DNA of 64,000 nt from Phaeobacter sp. J2-8. Its GTDB lineage: Bacteria; Pseudomonadota; Alphaproteobacteria; Rhodobacterales; Rhodobacteraceae. Both the position numbers and the translations under genes were made by a program. The DNA is taken from the NCBI RefSeq assembly GCF_022867865.1, contig NZ_JALIEC010000008.1, forward strand, positions 1 through 64,000, in the 5' to 3' direction. How positions within the stretch are numbered: position 1 is the first letter of the stretch; each line of letters begins with the position of its first letter. The notes under the pieces are model-generated. The model was not told the origin of the DNA. It did not search any database and was given only the letters and a program-made list of their open reading frames with translations. Positions 10,065-17,977 of the stretch are shown here, in pieces.

Positions 10065-11309
10065 ATGGCAGATACCTATACCCCCGCAAAACAAGCCTTT
10101 GCCGATTGGGGCGTCGATACGGAAGCCGCGCTTGACCGTTTGAAAACCATCCCGATTTCAATGCATTGCTGGCAGGGCGATGATGTGGTCGGATTTGAAC
10201 AGCAAACCGGATCTTCTGGCGGTGGCATTCAGGCGACGGGCAACCACCCCGGTCGGGCCCGCACGCCAGACGAGCTGCGCGCAGATCTGGATTTTGCCTA
10301 TTCGATGATCCCCGGATCGCATCGGCTGAACCTGCATGCCATGTATCTGGATACCGACGAGACCCCGGATCGGGACGAAATCGAATACAAGCATTTCGCA
10401 TCCTGGGTCGATTGGGCCAAAAGCGGCGGCATCGGGCTGGATTTCAATCCAACCTTTTTTGCCCATGAAAAAGCCGACGACAATCTGACATTGGCCCATC
10501 CCGATGCCGGTATTCGCGCGTTTTGGATCGAACATGGCAAACGGTCGCGTGATATTGCGGCGCGCTTTGGTCAGGAGCTGGGGACCGCTTCGGTCAACAA
10601 TATCTGGGTGCCTGATGGCTATAAGGATACGCCAATTGATCGGATGGCGGCGCGGGCGCGGCTTAAATCCTCGCTTGAAACCATGTTCGCCCCGGCACAG
10701 GACCGCGCCCATATGCTGGACGCCGTTGAAAGCAAGCTGTTCGGTATCGGGGTCGAGGCCTGTACCGTGGGCAGCCATGAATTCTACATGGGTTATGCGA
10801 TCCGCAAGGGCACGTTGCTTTGTCTGGATATGGGGCATTTCCATCCGACCGAAAACATCGCGGACAAGCTTTCGGCCGTCGCTTTGTCGCTGGATAAGAT
10901 CCTGTTGCATGTGTCGCGCCCGATGCGGTGGGACAGCGATCATGTGATTTTGCTGAATGACGACATTCAGGCGATGGCCAACGAATTGGTCAGTGCCGAT
11001 CTGTTGGCGCGCACCCATATCGGGCTGGATTTCTTTGACGCCACCATCAGCCGCACGGCGGCCTGGGTGATTGGCACGCGCAATATGCAGCGGGCTTTGC
11101 TGCGGGCGTTGTTGATGCCGATGGATCGGCTGAAGTCCGCAGAAGCGGCGATGGACAATACCGCGCGTTTCACCCTGACAGAAGAGTTCAAGGACCTGCC
11201 GTTTGGCGCGGTCTGGGCGGAATTCTGTGCCCGTGCCGACATGCCGGTTGGTCTGGATCTGATCCGGGAGCTGGACAGCTATCAGGCAGGGGTCGCCGGT
11301 CGCGGATAG
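10065..11309 (+). CDS. rhaI: L-rhamnose isomerase
   Basis: 414 residues of the non-E. coli RhaI type found in rhizobia and pseudomonads. It converts L-rhamnose to L-rhamnulose with a divalent metal in a TIM barrel. Visible are ISMHCWQGDDVVGFEQ near residue 30, LDFNPTFFAHEK near 125, the metal-binding EACTVGSHEFYMGYAI near 230, LDMGHFHPTENIADKL and IGLDFFDATISRTAAW. The ATG at 10065 follows a GGGAGGACACC site; a longer open frame upstream belongs to rhaD shadow sequence. It completes the cytoplasmic pathway RhaM, RhaI, RhaK, RhaD. Confidence 0.93.
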   Translation: MADTYTPAKQAFADWGVDTEAALDRLKTIPISMHCWQGDDVVGFEQQTGSSGGGIQATGNHPGRARTPDELRADLDFAYSMIPGSHRLNLHAMYLDTDETPDRDEIEYKHFASWVDWAKSGGIGLDFNPTFFAHEKADDNLTLAHPDAGIRAFWIEHGKRSRDIAARFGQELGTASVNNIWVPDGYKDTPIDRMAARARLKSSLETMFAPAQDRAHMLDAVESKLFGIGVEACTVGSHEFYMGYAIRKGTLLCLDMGHFHPTENIADKLSAVALSLDKILLHVSRPMRWDSDHVILLNDDIQAMANELVSADLLARTHIGLDFFDATISRTAAWVIGTRNMQRALLRALLMPMDRLKSAEAAMDNTARFTLTEEFKDLPFGAVWAEFCARADMPVGLDLIRELDSYQAGVAGRG

Positions 11310-11481
11310 GCGCGCCGCGCTGCTGGAAACCGGCGGCCCACGTCGGTTGAAAGGAATCTTGGCCCTTTTGCAAAGCGCAATTGGGCCAGATTCACGCATT
11401 GTATCAGGTGCTTGGCCTTGGATGTTGCCGGTCCTGCCAGTGCCGCAGGTCAAAATGCCCAGACCCGAGCCGTCAAAATGT

Positions 11482-11522
11482 TTGACAGCTGTGGATCGCC
11501 CCCATAACCTACTAATTGGTAG
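11482..11522 (+). promoter_or_regulatory. Promoter and near-palindromic operator of the first tct operon
   Basis: A TTGACA box at 11482-11487 is followed after 17 bases by TAACCT (11505-11510). The block CTACTAATTGGTAG at 11509-11522 overlaps the -10 side and is palindromic except for one base pair. Twenty bases from 11503 match the promoter at 15516-15535 at 19 positions. It is the likely operator of the TetR regulator encoded at 14738. A separate inverted repeat GTCAAA-N3-TTTGAC spans 11472-11486. Confidence 0.72.
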
Positions 11523-11540
11523 CTAATGGAGGAGGAGACC

Positions 11541-12560
11541 ATGACAGCACTGACCAAATTCGCGTGTCTTGCGGCGATTGCCGCACTTGCCACGCCGGCC
11601 ATTGCAGAAGATTACAGCTGGAAACCGGATCGCCCGATCAACATCATCGTTCCATGGTCGGCGGGGGGGTCTACCGATCAGGTGACCCGCGTTGTTGCAC
11701 CCATTCTGGAAGAGGCGCTTGGGACCGAAGTTGTGGTCGTGAACCAGCCGGGCGCATCCGGGTCAACCGGCACCAAGGCCGCGCTGGATGCGCCGCGTGA
11801 CGGGTATACCTGGACCGCGAACGCCATTGCCAACAATGCCACCTATGCCGTGACCGGTCTGGTGGAAAACACATCAATCGACGATTACGCCATCTATCTG
11901 CACGTGGCCAATGTGCCGCTTGTTAGCGTGAACGTCGATGCGCCCTATCAAAGCTTTCCCGAACTGCTGGAGGCCATGGAAAGTGGCTCTGTGACGGTGG
12001 GCACCGCTGGCATCAACTCTTCCGGTGGGATGGCGCTTGCCGCGATCAAGGAAAGCGCCGAAGGCGAATTGTCTGGCGCGCGCATGATCACCTATGACGG
12101 TGGCAACCCCGCCGTGATCGCCGCCGCTAGCGGCGAGGTGCAGGTGACCACGCAATTGGCCGTGGAACAGACTGAAATGATCCGCGCAGGTCGTCTGCGG
12201 GCGCTGACCGTCTTGTCCGATACCGCCCTCGTGGTCGAAGGCATCGACCCGGTGCCACCAATCACCGAATTCCTGCCGGATTTCAAAGTTGCGGCAGATT
12301 ATTTTGGTGTGTTCATCCCCACCGGCGCCCCGCAAGAGGTCTATGACACTGTCGATCAGGTTTGGCAGGATCATGTCATGTCGTCCGACGCGTTGCAGAC
12401 CTATGCAAATGACCGTGGTGCGGTCTTTGCCCCCAGCTATGGCAAGGCCGCCTATGACAAGGCGATGCCGGTTGTCATCGCCGAGGCCTGTGCACGGGTC
12501 ACCCGTGGCGAGGCCGTGATGGATCCGTCCGAAATCGGCATCGACTGCCCGGCGGAATAA
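11541..12560 (+). CDS. tctC: Tripartite tricarboxylate transporter binding protein (TctC/Bug family)
   Basis: 339 residues with a clear signal peptide (MTALTKFACLAAIAALATPAIA). The mature part opens with the family hallmark RPINIIVPWSAGGSTDQVTRVVAPILEEALG, followed by NQPGASGSTGTKAAL. Bug proteins capture carboxylates or related small polar compounds in the periplasm and hand them to TctAB. ATG 11541 follows an unusually strong GGAGGAGG site. First gene of tctCBA. The substrate is not readable, but the shared operator with the dehydrogenase/DUF993/isomerase genes suggests it is the substrate or precursor of that pathway. Confidence 0.9.
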   Translation: MTALTKFACLAAIAALATPAIAEDYSWKPDRPINIIVPWSAGGSTDQVTRVVAPILEEALGTEVVVVNQPGASGSTGTKAALDAPRDGYTWTANAIANNATYAVTGLVENTSIDDYAIYLHVANVPLVSVNVDAPYQSFPELLEAMESGSVTVGTAGINSSGGMALAAIKESAEGELSGARMITYDGGNPAVIAAASGEVQVTTQLAVEQTEMIRAGRLRALTVLSDTALVVEGIDPVPPITEFLPDFKVAADYFGVFIPTGAPQEVYDTVDQVWQDHVMSSDALQTYANDRGAVFAPSYGKAAYDKAMPVVIAEACARVTRGEAVMDPSEIGIDCPAE

Positions 12561-12620
12561 ACGCATTCTTCGGGCGGGGCGGCATGTCCCGCCCGAAGCG
12601 CGTAACCAGAGGTAAATGAC

Positions 12621-13115
12621 ATGCAAATGGCTTTGGCGGATCGTCTTATGGCGATCGTATTCCTGGCGCTTGGGCTGGCCTTGTTGGTTGGCGGCTACAC
12701 GATGGAGCGGTTGGAAATCCGCCAGATCCATCCGGCGTCAATCCCCGGATTGGTGCCAATGATCCTTGGGGTGTTGCTCAGCATCTGTGCGGCGCTGTTG
12801 TTGATGACATCCTTTCGAAGCGCGGATGCAGACGGGGTCGACCCCGACCTTGTGCTTTCCGGCGGCTCCTGGACCCGGCTTGGCCTGACGGTCGTGGTCT
12901 GTACGGTCTATGCGCTGGGGCTTGTTGGGTGGCTGCCGTATTTCTGGGCGACGTTCCTGTTTACATTGACGTTTTCGTTGATCTTTTCCTTTCCGGTCAC
13001 CGGTGACATCCGGGCGCAGGTGATCTCTGCCGCTGGCAGTCTGGCGCTTGCGGTTGCGGTGGCCCTGGGCACCATGTTGCTGTTCCGGGATCTCTTCTTG
13101 GTGAGGTTGCCATGA
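12621..13115 (+). CDS. tctB: Tripartite tricarboxylate transporter small membrane subunit (TctB)
   Basis: 164 residues with four hydrophobic segments: LMAIVFLALGLALLVGGY, IPGLVPMILGVLLSICAALLLM, LGLTVVVCTVYALGLVGWLPYFWATFLFTLTF and AGSLALAVAVALGTMLLF. This is the DUF1468/TctB topology. It overlaps tctA by four bases (ATGA) and lies 60 bases after tctC. Sequence similarity within TctB is low, so the call rests on topology and position. Confidence 0.85.
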   Translation: MQMALADRLMAIVFLALGLALLVGGYTMERLEIRQIHPASIPGLVPMILGVLLSICAALLLMTSFRSADADGVDPDLVLSGGSWTRLGLTVVVCTVYALGLVGWLPYFWATFLFTLTFSLIFSFPVTGDIRAQVISAAGSLALAVAVALGTMLLFRDLFLVRLP

Positions 13116-14635
13116 GCGGACTTTTCGATCTTTTCAACGGTTTCGCGACGCTGCTGACGCCGACGATGTTGTTTCATGCCGCCTGGGCGACCTTGCTGGG
13201 CATTGTTGTGGGCTCCTTGCCGGGGTTGACCGCGACGATGGGCGTGGCGTTGATGACGACGTTGACCTATTCGCTCGACTCGACCACCGCGATCCTTGTG
13301 TTGATTTGCATGTATGTCGGGGCGATTTATGGCGGGTCGCGCAGCGCAATCCTGTTGAATATTCCCGGCACCCCCGCCAGCGCGGCCACCGCTTTGGACG
13401 GCTATCCCTTGGCCAAGGCCGGGCGCGCCGGATATGCCATGGGGCTGGCCACCGCCGGGTCGGCACTGGGAACGCTTGCCGGTGTGGTGATGCTGGTGCT
13501 GATCGCGCCGCCACTGGCCGAAGCGGCGTTGAACTTTGGCAGTTTTGAATTCTTTTGGCTGGCGGTGTTCGGCATTCTGATTTCCGGCCAGCTGACGGCA
13601 GATACTACACCGCTGAAAGGTTACATTGCCGGGATTCTGGGTCTGGCGGTCGCCATGATCGGATCCGAAGGCATCCACGCCCATGTGCGGTTCAACATGG
13701 GCATTTCCGATCTGAATGCCGGTATCGCGCTGATCCCCGCCATGGTCGGGGCCTTTGGGTTTGCCGAGGTGCTGACCGCGATGTGGAACAAGGCCGGCGA
13801 ACTGGCCACCAAGAAGGACAAAAGCGACCGCACCATTCCGCATATGGTGGATCTGTGGCGGTATAAATTTACCATCGCCAAATCCGGGTTGATCGGCACC
13901 ATGGTCGGCATCATTCCCGGCGTGGGCGAGGATATTGGCGCCTGGGCCAGCTATGCCACCGCGCGCAAATCTTCGAAAGAAAAGGAAAAGTTCGGCCATG
14001 GCAGTTACGAAGGTCTGATTGCCGCGGAAACCGGCAATTCGGCAGTGGTGCCCGGATCTCTGATCCCGGCGATCACGCTGGCGGTGCCGGGTTCGGCCAG
14101 TTCTGCGGTGCTGATCGCCGCGCTCTTTATCCATGGTATCCGGCCCGGTCCGCTGATCATGATTGAACAGCCACATTTTGTCGGCCTGATCAGCGCCATG
14201 GTGGTGATTGCCACCGTGTTCATGGCGATTTACGGCCTGACCCTGACCAAGGCCTTTGTCCAGGTGTTGCGCGTGCCCTATTCCTATCTGATGCCGGTGG
14301 TCTTTGTGCTTTGTGTGATTGGCACCTATGCCCTGAGCCAGCGGATTTTTGACATCTGGATCATGGTGGCCTTTGGCGTGATCGGCTTTGTCCTGCGGCA
14401 GATGAAATACCCGATGGCGCCGCTGGTGCTGGGCATTATTCTGGGGGATCTTCTGGACAAAAGCCTGCGGCGCGGATTGACGCTGAGCGATGGCGAGCTG
14501 GCACCGTTTTTCGCCCGGCCTGTGTCTGCCGGATTTGTGGCGCTGATTGTGTTGTCGATTGCGATGAATATCCCGGTTGTGCGGCGCGGCGTTCTGGCGC
14601 CATTCCGATGGATCGGGGCGCGGTTCAATGCCTGA
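13112..14635 (+). CDS. tctA: Tripartite tricarboxylate transporter large membrane subunit (TctA)
   Basis: 507 residues and about 12 membrane spans. The family motif GSLPGLTATMGVALM appears near residue 35, with GAIYGGSRSAILLNIPGTPASAATALDGYP near 70, FGSFEFFWLAVFGI and GTMVGIIPGVGEDIGAWASYATARKSSKE in the middle. It is the secondary, ion-coupled transport channel served by TctC. It closes the tctCBA operon; a TetR gene follows after 102 bases on the same strand. Confidence 0.92.
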   Translation: MSGLFDLFNGFATLLTPTMLFHAAWATLLGIVVGSLPGLTATMGVALMTTLTYSLDSTTAILVLICMYVGAIYGGSRSAILLNIPGTPASAATALDGYPLAKAGRAGYAMGLATAGSALGTLAGVVMLVLIAPPLAEAALNFGSFEFFWLAVFGILISGQLTADTTPLKGYIAGILGLAVAMIGSEGIHAHVRFNMGISDLNAGIALIPAMVGAFGFAEVLTAMWNKAGELATKKDKSDRTIPHMVDLWRYKFTIAKSGLIGTMVGIIPGVGEDIGAWASYATARKSSKEKEKFGHGSYEGLIAAETGNSAVVPGSLIPAITLAVPGSASSAVLIAALFIHGIRPGPLIMIEQPHFVGLISAMVVIATVFMAIYGLTLTKAFVQVLRVPYSYLMPVVFVLCVIGTYALSQRIFDIWIMVAFGVIGFVLRQMKYPMAPLVLGIILGDLLDKSLRRGLTLSDGELAPFFARPVSAGFVALIVLSIAMNIPVVRRGVLAPFRWIGARFNA

Positions 14636-14737
14636 TATGGTGTGCGGCATCATGGTCGCCACCACCACACTGGCAGCACGCGACACGGGCTGATAGGATT
14701 GCCGGATCGCAGCACGCCGGATGCGCAAAGAGGATAG

Positions 14738-15391
14738 ATGGCCAAAAACGTTTCCCCGATCCGCAAGAACAAGAAGCGTAACCCGCAAGTGACCCGCGCC
14801 GCGATTCTTCAGGCCGCTCTGGAAGAATTCAGCACCGTCGGCCATTCCGGCGCGCGGGTTGATCGCATCGCCGAGCGGGCGGGTGTCAGCAAGCCAATGA
14901 TCTATGATTACTTTGGCGACAAGAACGCGGTCTATGCCGCCGCCCTGCGCGAGGCCTATGTCCAGATTCGCCACGGTGAAACCGCCCTCGACCTCGACAG
15001 GCTTGCGCCCGACGAAGCAATTGGCGCTCTGGTGCATTTCACCATGAACCATTTCTGGAACAACCCCTGGTTCCTGCGGATGTTGAACACCGAAAACATG
15101 ATGGGCGGCGAAACGATCCGTCAGGTCGATGACCTGGCAGAGATTCAATCGGTGCTGTTGCGCCGGGTCGAGGAAATCCTGCGCCGTGGCCATGCGGCGG
15201 GCCTGTTCCAAAAGCAGATTACACCGGTCGAACTCTATATATTCATCGCCTCGGTGTGCTGGTTTCCGATCTCCAACATGCACACTTTGCGCGTGGTGTT
15301 TCGCGCGCCAATTGCCGAAGATTGGCTGGAAACCCATGCCAACAAAGCCGCAGACATGATCGTGAGCTATCTGAAAACCAACGACATTTAA
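14738..15391 (+). CDS. TetR-family transcriptional regulator
   Basis: 217 residues. The N-terminal helix-turn-helix spans about residues 18-65 (TRAAILQAALEEFSTVGHSGARVDRIAERAGVSKPMIYDYFGDKNAVY). The C-terminal part fits the TetR_C family seen in RutR-like proteins (MNHFWNNPWFLRMLNTENMMGG). It sits between two operons whose promoters share CTACTAATTRGTAG, so it very likely represses both and responds to the transported compound. A terminator-like hairpin follows its stop. Which operon came first in evolution cannot be told. Confidence 0.88.
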   Translation: MAKNVSPIRKNKKRNPQVTRAAILQAALEEFSTVGHSGARVDRIAERAGVSKPMIYDYFGDKNAVYAAALREAYVQIRHGETALDLDRLAPDEAIGALVHFTMNHFWNNPWFLRMLNTENMMGGETIRQVDDLAEIQSVLLRRVEEILRRGHAAGLFQKQITPVELYIFIASVCWFPISNMHTLRVVFRAPIAEDWLETHANKAADMIVSYLKTNDI

Positions 15392-15423
15392 TCTATTCGG
15401 CATGCCCCGGCAGTAGGGCAGTT

Positions 15424-15440
15424 GCCCCCGCGCCGGGGGC
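15424..15440 (+). terminator. Hairpin after the TetR gene
   Basis: Seven-base arms GCCCCCG (15424-15430) and CGGGGGC (15434-15440) enclose CGC, followed by GGAAAATCTTTCG. The T content is low, so termination may be weak, but the position 33 bases past the stop suits it. Confidence 0.55.
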
Positions 15441-15502
15441 GGAAAATCTTTCGTCTTCATCAGACCCACCCGTCAAAATCACCGATCTTTGGCTTGCGTC
15501 GC

Positions 15503-15535
15503 TTGACAGAAAAATCATAACCTACTAATTAGTAG
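15503..15535 (+). promoter_or_regulatory. Promoter and perfect 14-bp palindrome before the dehydrogenase/DUF993 operon
   Basis: TTGACA at 15503-15508 lies upstream of CTACTAATTAGTAG at 15522-15535, a perfect palindrome. A -10 element 17 bases away would be TAATTA (15526-15531), inside the palindrome, so a bound repressor would exclude RNA polymerase. The 20-mer CATAACCTACTAATTAGTAG at 15516-15535 recurs with one change at 11503-11522. Confidence 0.78.
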
Positions 15536-15563
15536 TTTATGGATCGTCGGGAGGAGGACCACC

Positions 15564-15662
15564 ATGTCGCACGCATTTGCCGACGCCCCACCACGGGGGA
15601 CATCCCCCGAGGGCAATCACCACTTCAGCCAGACCGCAGGAATAAGGAACCACAGACAATGA
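15564..15662 (+). CDS. Possible 32-residue leader ORF coupled to the dehydrogenase gene
   Basis: The frame starts at ATG 15564 behind GGGAGGAGG, the best ribosome site in this operon. It encodes MSHAFADAPPRGTSPEGN and 14 more residues, and stops with TGA overlapping the next gene's ATG (ATGA at 15659-15662). The next gene has a much weaker site of its own, so this small frame may deliver ribosomes to it. I recognise no domain, and the peptide is Pro/Gly/His rich. It could equally be a non-functional remnant. Confidence 0.45.
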   Translation: MSHAFADAPPRGTSPEGNHHFSQTAGIRNHRQ

Positions 15663-16810
15663 CCACACAGCGTATTGGCATCATCATGCACGGCGTCACC
15701 GGACGGATGGGCATGAATCAGCATTTGATCCGTTCGGTTCTGGCGATCCGGGATCAGGGTGGCATGCTGTTGAAAAACGGCGACCGGTTGGTGCCGGATG
15801 TGATCATCGTTGGCCGCAACGAAAAGAAGATCGCCGAACTGGCCGCCAAACATGGCGTTGACCGCTACACCACCGATCTGGATGCGGCGTTGGCCAATCC
15901 CGACGACACGATCTTTTTCGATGCCGCCAGCACCCAGATGCGCCCCGGCCTTCTGCGCAAGGCGATTGATGCCGGCAAACATGTCTATTCGGAAAAACCC
16001 GTTTCCGAAGGTCTGGAAGAGGCGATTGCCATCGCCAAACACGCCAAGGCCGCAGGTGTGAAAAACGGCATCGTGCATGACAAGCTTGACCTGCCCGGAT
16101 TGTTGAAGCTGAAGCGCCTGCGCGACAGCGGCTTTTTCGGCAAGATCCTCTCTGTGCGCGGCGAATTCGGCTATTGGGTGTTCGAAGGCGATTGGATGCC
16201 GGCCCAGCGCCCGTCGTGGAACTATCGCAAGCAGGACGGCGGCGGCATGGTGTCGGATATGCTCTGCCACTGGCGCTATGTGCTTGATAATGTTGTTGCT
16301 CCGGTCAAATCGGTGTCCTGCAACGCCGTCACCCATATCCCCGAACGCTGGGACGAAAACGGCGAACGGTATGACGCCACCGCCGATGATGCGGCTTATG
16401 CGACCTTTGAGCTGGAAGGCGACATCATTGCCCAGCTCAACAGCTCGTGGTGCACCCGCGTGCGTCGCGATGACCTTGTGACCTTCCACATCGACGGCAC
16501 CCATGGCAGCGCCGTGGCCGGTCTGCACACCTGCTATTCCCAGGCACGCGCAAACACGCCCAAGCCGGTCTGGAACCCCGATCAAAAGCAGACAATGAAT
16601 TTCTTCGATGATTGGGTCGAAGTGCCGGACAACGCGGATTTCGACAATGGTTTCAAGGTGCAATGGGAACAATTCCTGCGCCACGTGGTCGAAGATGCCC
16701 CATGGTCCTACACGCTGGAAGAAGGCGCCAAAGGCGTGCAGCTGGCAGAACTGGGCTATCAAAGCTCGCAAGAGCGTCGCTGGCTCGACGTTCCGGCGCT
16801 GGACATCTGA
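15659..16810 (+). CDS. Gfo/Idh/MocA-family dehydrogenase
   Basis: 383 residues. An N-terminal Rossmann domain carries GIIMHGVTGRMGMNQHLIRSVLAIRDQ, an altered GxGxxG; the middle has the catalytic-lysine motif SEKPVSEGLEEAI (EKP) near residue 111, and the C-terminal half is the usual alpha/beta substrate domain. Members oxidise a sugar or cyclitol hydroxyl with NAD(P). It leads a trio with a DUF993 protein and a TIM-barrel isomerase, behind the TetR-type operator. The family does not reveal the substrate. The start is fixed by the ATGA overlap with the small leader ORF. Confidence 0.85.
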   Translation: MTTQRIGIIMHGVTGRMGMNQHLIRSVLAIRDQGGMLLKNGDRLVPDVIIVGRNEKKIAELAAKHGVDRYTTDLDAALANPDDTIFFDAASTQMRPGLLRKAIDAGKHVYSEKPVSEGLEEAIAIAKHAKAAGVKNGIVHDKLDLPGLLKLKRLRDSGFFGKILSVRGEFGYWVFEGDWMPAQRPSWNYRKQDGGGMVSDMLCHWRYVLDNVVAPVKSVSCNAVTHIPERWDENGERYDATADDAAYATFELEGDIIAQLNSSWCTRVRRDDLVTFHIDGTHGSAVAGLHTCYSQARANTPKPVWNPDQKQTMNFFDDWVEVPDNADFDNGFKVQWEQFLRHVVEDAPWSYTLEEGAKGVQLAELGYQSSQERRWLDVPALDI

Positions 16811-16822
16811 GGGGGGAGCGAC

Positions 16823-17977
16823 ATGGCACAATTGATCCTTCCCACCCCCGGCGGGGGCACCGCCTCGCTTGATCTGACCGCAGGCCCGGTTCCCGCACCG
16901 GGCGGCGGCTGGACCCGCACGGCCTATGCCGCGGCGCATGTGGTCGCCGATCCGCTGGCGGATCTGGACCCCGGCGATGGTGTGGCCGTCGATTGGGACC
17001 GCACGCTGGCCTTCCGGCAGCACCTCTGGTCGTTGGGTCTTGGCGTGGCCGAGGCGATGGACACCGCTCAGCGCGGCATGGGCCTTGACTGGGCCACGTC
17101 GCTGGAGCTGATCCAGCGCAGCATGGACGTTGCCCCCGACGGCGCGCTGATCGCCAGCGGCGCCGGGACCGACCATCTGGTCCCCGGCCCGGATGTCACC
17201 ATCGACGACGTGATCGCCGCCTATGAAATGCAGTGCGAGGCGGTCGAAGCCACCGGCAGCCGGGTTATCCTGATGGCCAGCCGGGCGCTGGTACAGGCTG
17301 CGAAATCGCCCGACGATTATGCCCGCGTCTATGGCCGCGTGCTGTCGGGATTGAAGCAACCGGCGATCCTGCACTGGCTGGGCGAGATGTTCGACCCGGC
17401 GCTGGCGGGATATTGGGGCAATGCCGATCATATGACCGCGATGGAGACCTGTCTTTCGGTCATCGCCGACAATGCTGACAAGGTCGACGGCATCAAGATT
17501 TCGCTGCTTTCGGCGGAAAAGGAAATCGCCATGCGCCGCGGCCTTCCGGCGGGTGTGGTGATGTATACCGGCGACGATTTCAACTATCCTGAGCTGATCA
17601 AAGGCGACGAACAGGGGTTTTCCCATGCGCTGCTGGGAATTTTTGATCCCATCGCCGGGGCCGCCTGTCGCGCGTTGAACGCCCTCGCCGAAGGCGACAA
17701 TACGGCCTATCACGCCGCCTTTGACACCACGGTGCCGCTCAGCCGCCATATCTTCAAGGCGCCAACGCGGTTCTATAAGACCGGGGTGGTGTTCATGGCC
17801 TATCTGATGGGGCATCAGGATCATTTCACCATGGTCGGCGGTCAGGAAAGTGCCCGCTCGACCCTGCATCTGGCCGAGGCGATCCGCCTTGCCAATGCCG
17901 CGCAATTGTTCACCGACCCGGACGAAGTGGTCCGCCGCGCAACGCCGGTCTTTCAGGCACGCGGGGTATCGGTATGA
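16823..17977 (+). CDS. DUF993 protein, dihydrodipicolinate synthase-like aldolase superfamily
   Basis: 384 residues, full length for DUF993. Marks include LGLGVAEAMDTAQRGMGLDW near residue 72, HWLGEMFDPALAGYWG near 185, DGIKISLLSAEKEIAMRRGLP near 225 and YTGDDFNYPELIKGDEQGFSHALLGIFDPIAGAA near 250. The lysine in DGIKISLL sits where class I aldolases of this fold form a Schiff base, so a retro-aldol or lyase step is plausible. I know of no settled reaction for the family. It starts 12 bases after the dehydrogenase behind GGGGGGAG and overlaps the next gene by ATGA. Confidence 0.82.
   Translation: MAQLILPTPGGGTASLDLTAGPVPAPGGGWTRTAYAAAHVVADPLADLDPGDGVAVDWDRTLAFRQHLWSLGLGVAEAMDTAQRGMGLDWATSLELIQRSMDVAPDGALIASGAGTDHLVPGPDVTIDDVIAAYEMQCEAVEATGSRVILMASRALVQAAKSPDDYARVYGRVLSGLKQPAILHWLGEMFDPALAGYWGNADHMTAMETCLSVIADNADKVDGIKISLLSAEKEIAMRRGLPAGVVMYTGDDFNYPELIKGDEQGFSHALLGIFDPIAGAACRALNALAEGDNTAYHAAFDTTVPLSRHIFKAPTRFYKTGVVFMAYLMGHQDHFTMVGGQESARSTLHLAEAIRLANAAQLFTDPDEVVRRATPVFQARGVSV

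Noticed and set aside
9612-11309. 565-codon version of rhaI
   Set aside because: The upstream part is rhaD in a wrong frame; ATG 10065 has a strong ribosome site and matches family length.
12908-15469. An 853-codon open frame on the minus strand
   Set aside because: Antisense to tctB, tctA and the TetR gene, rich in His/Gln/Arg without any domain. The plus-strand genes have clear motifs and ribosome sites.
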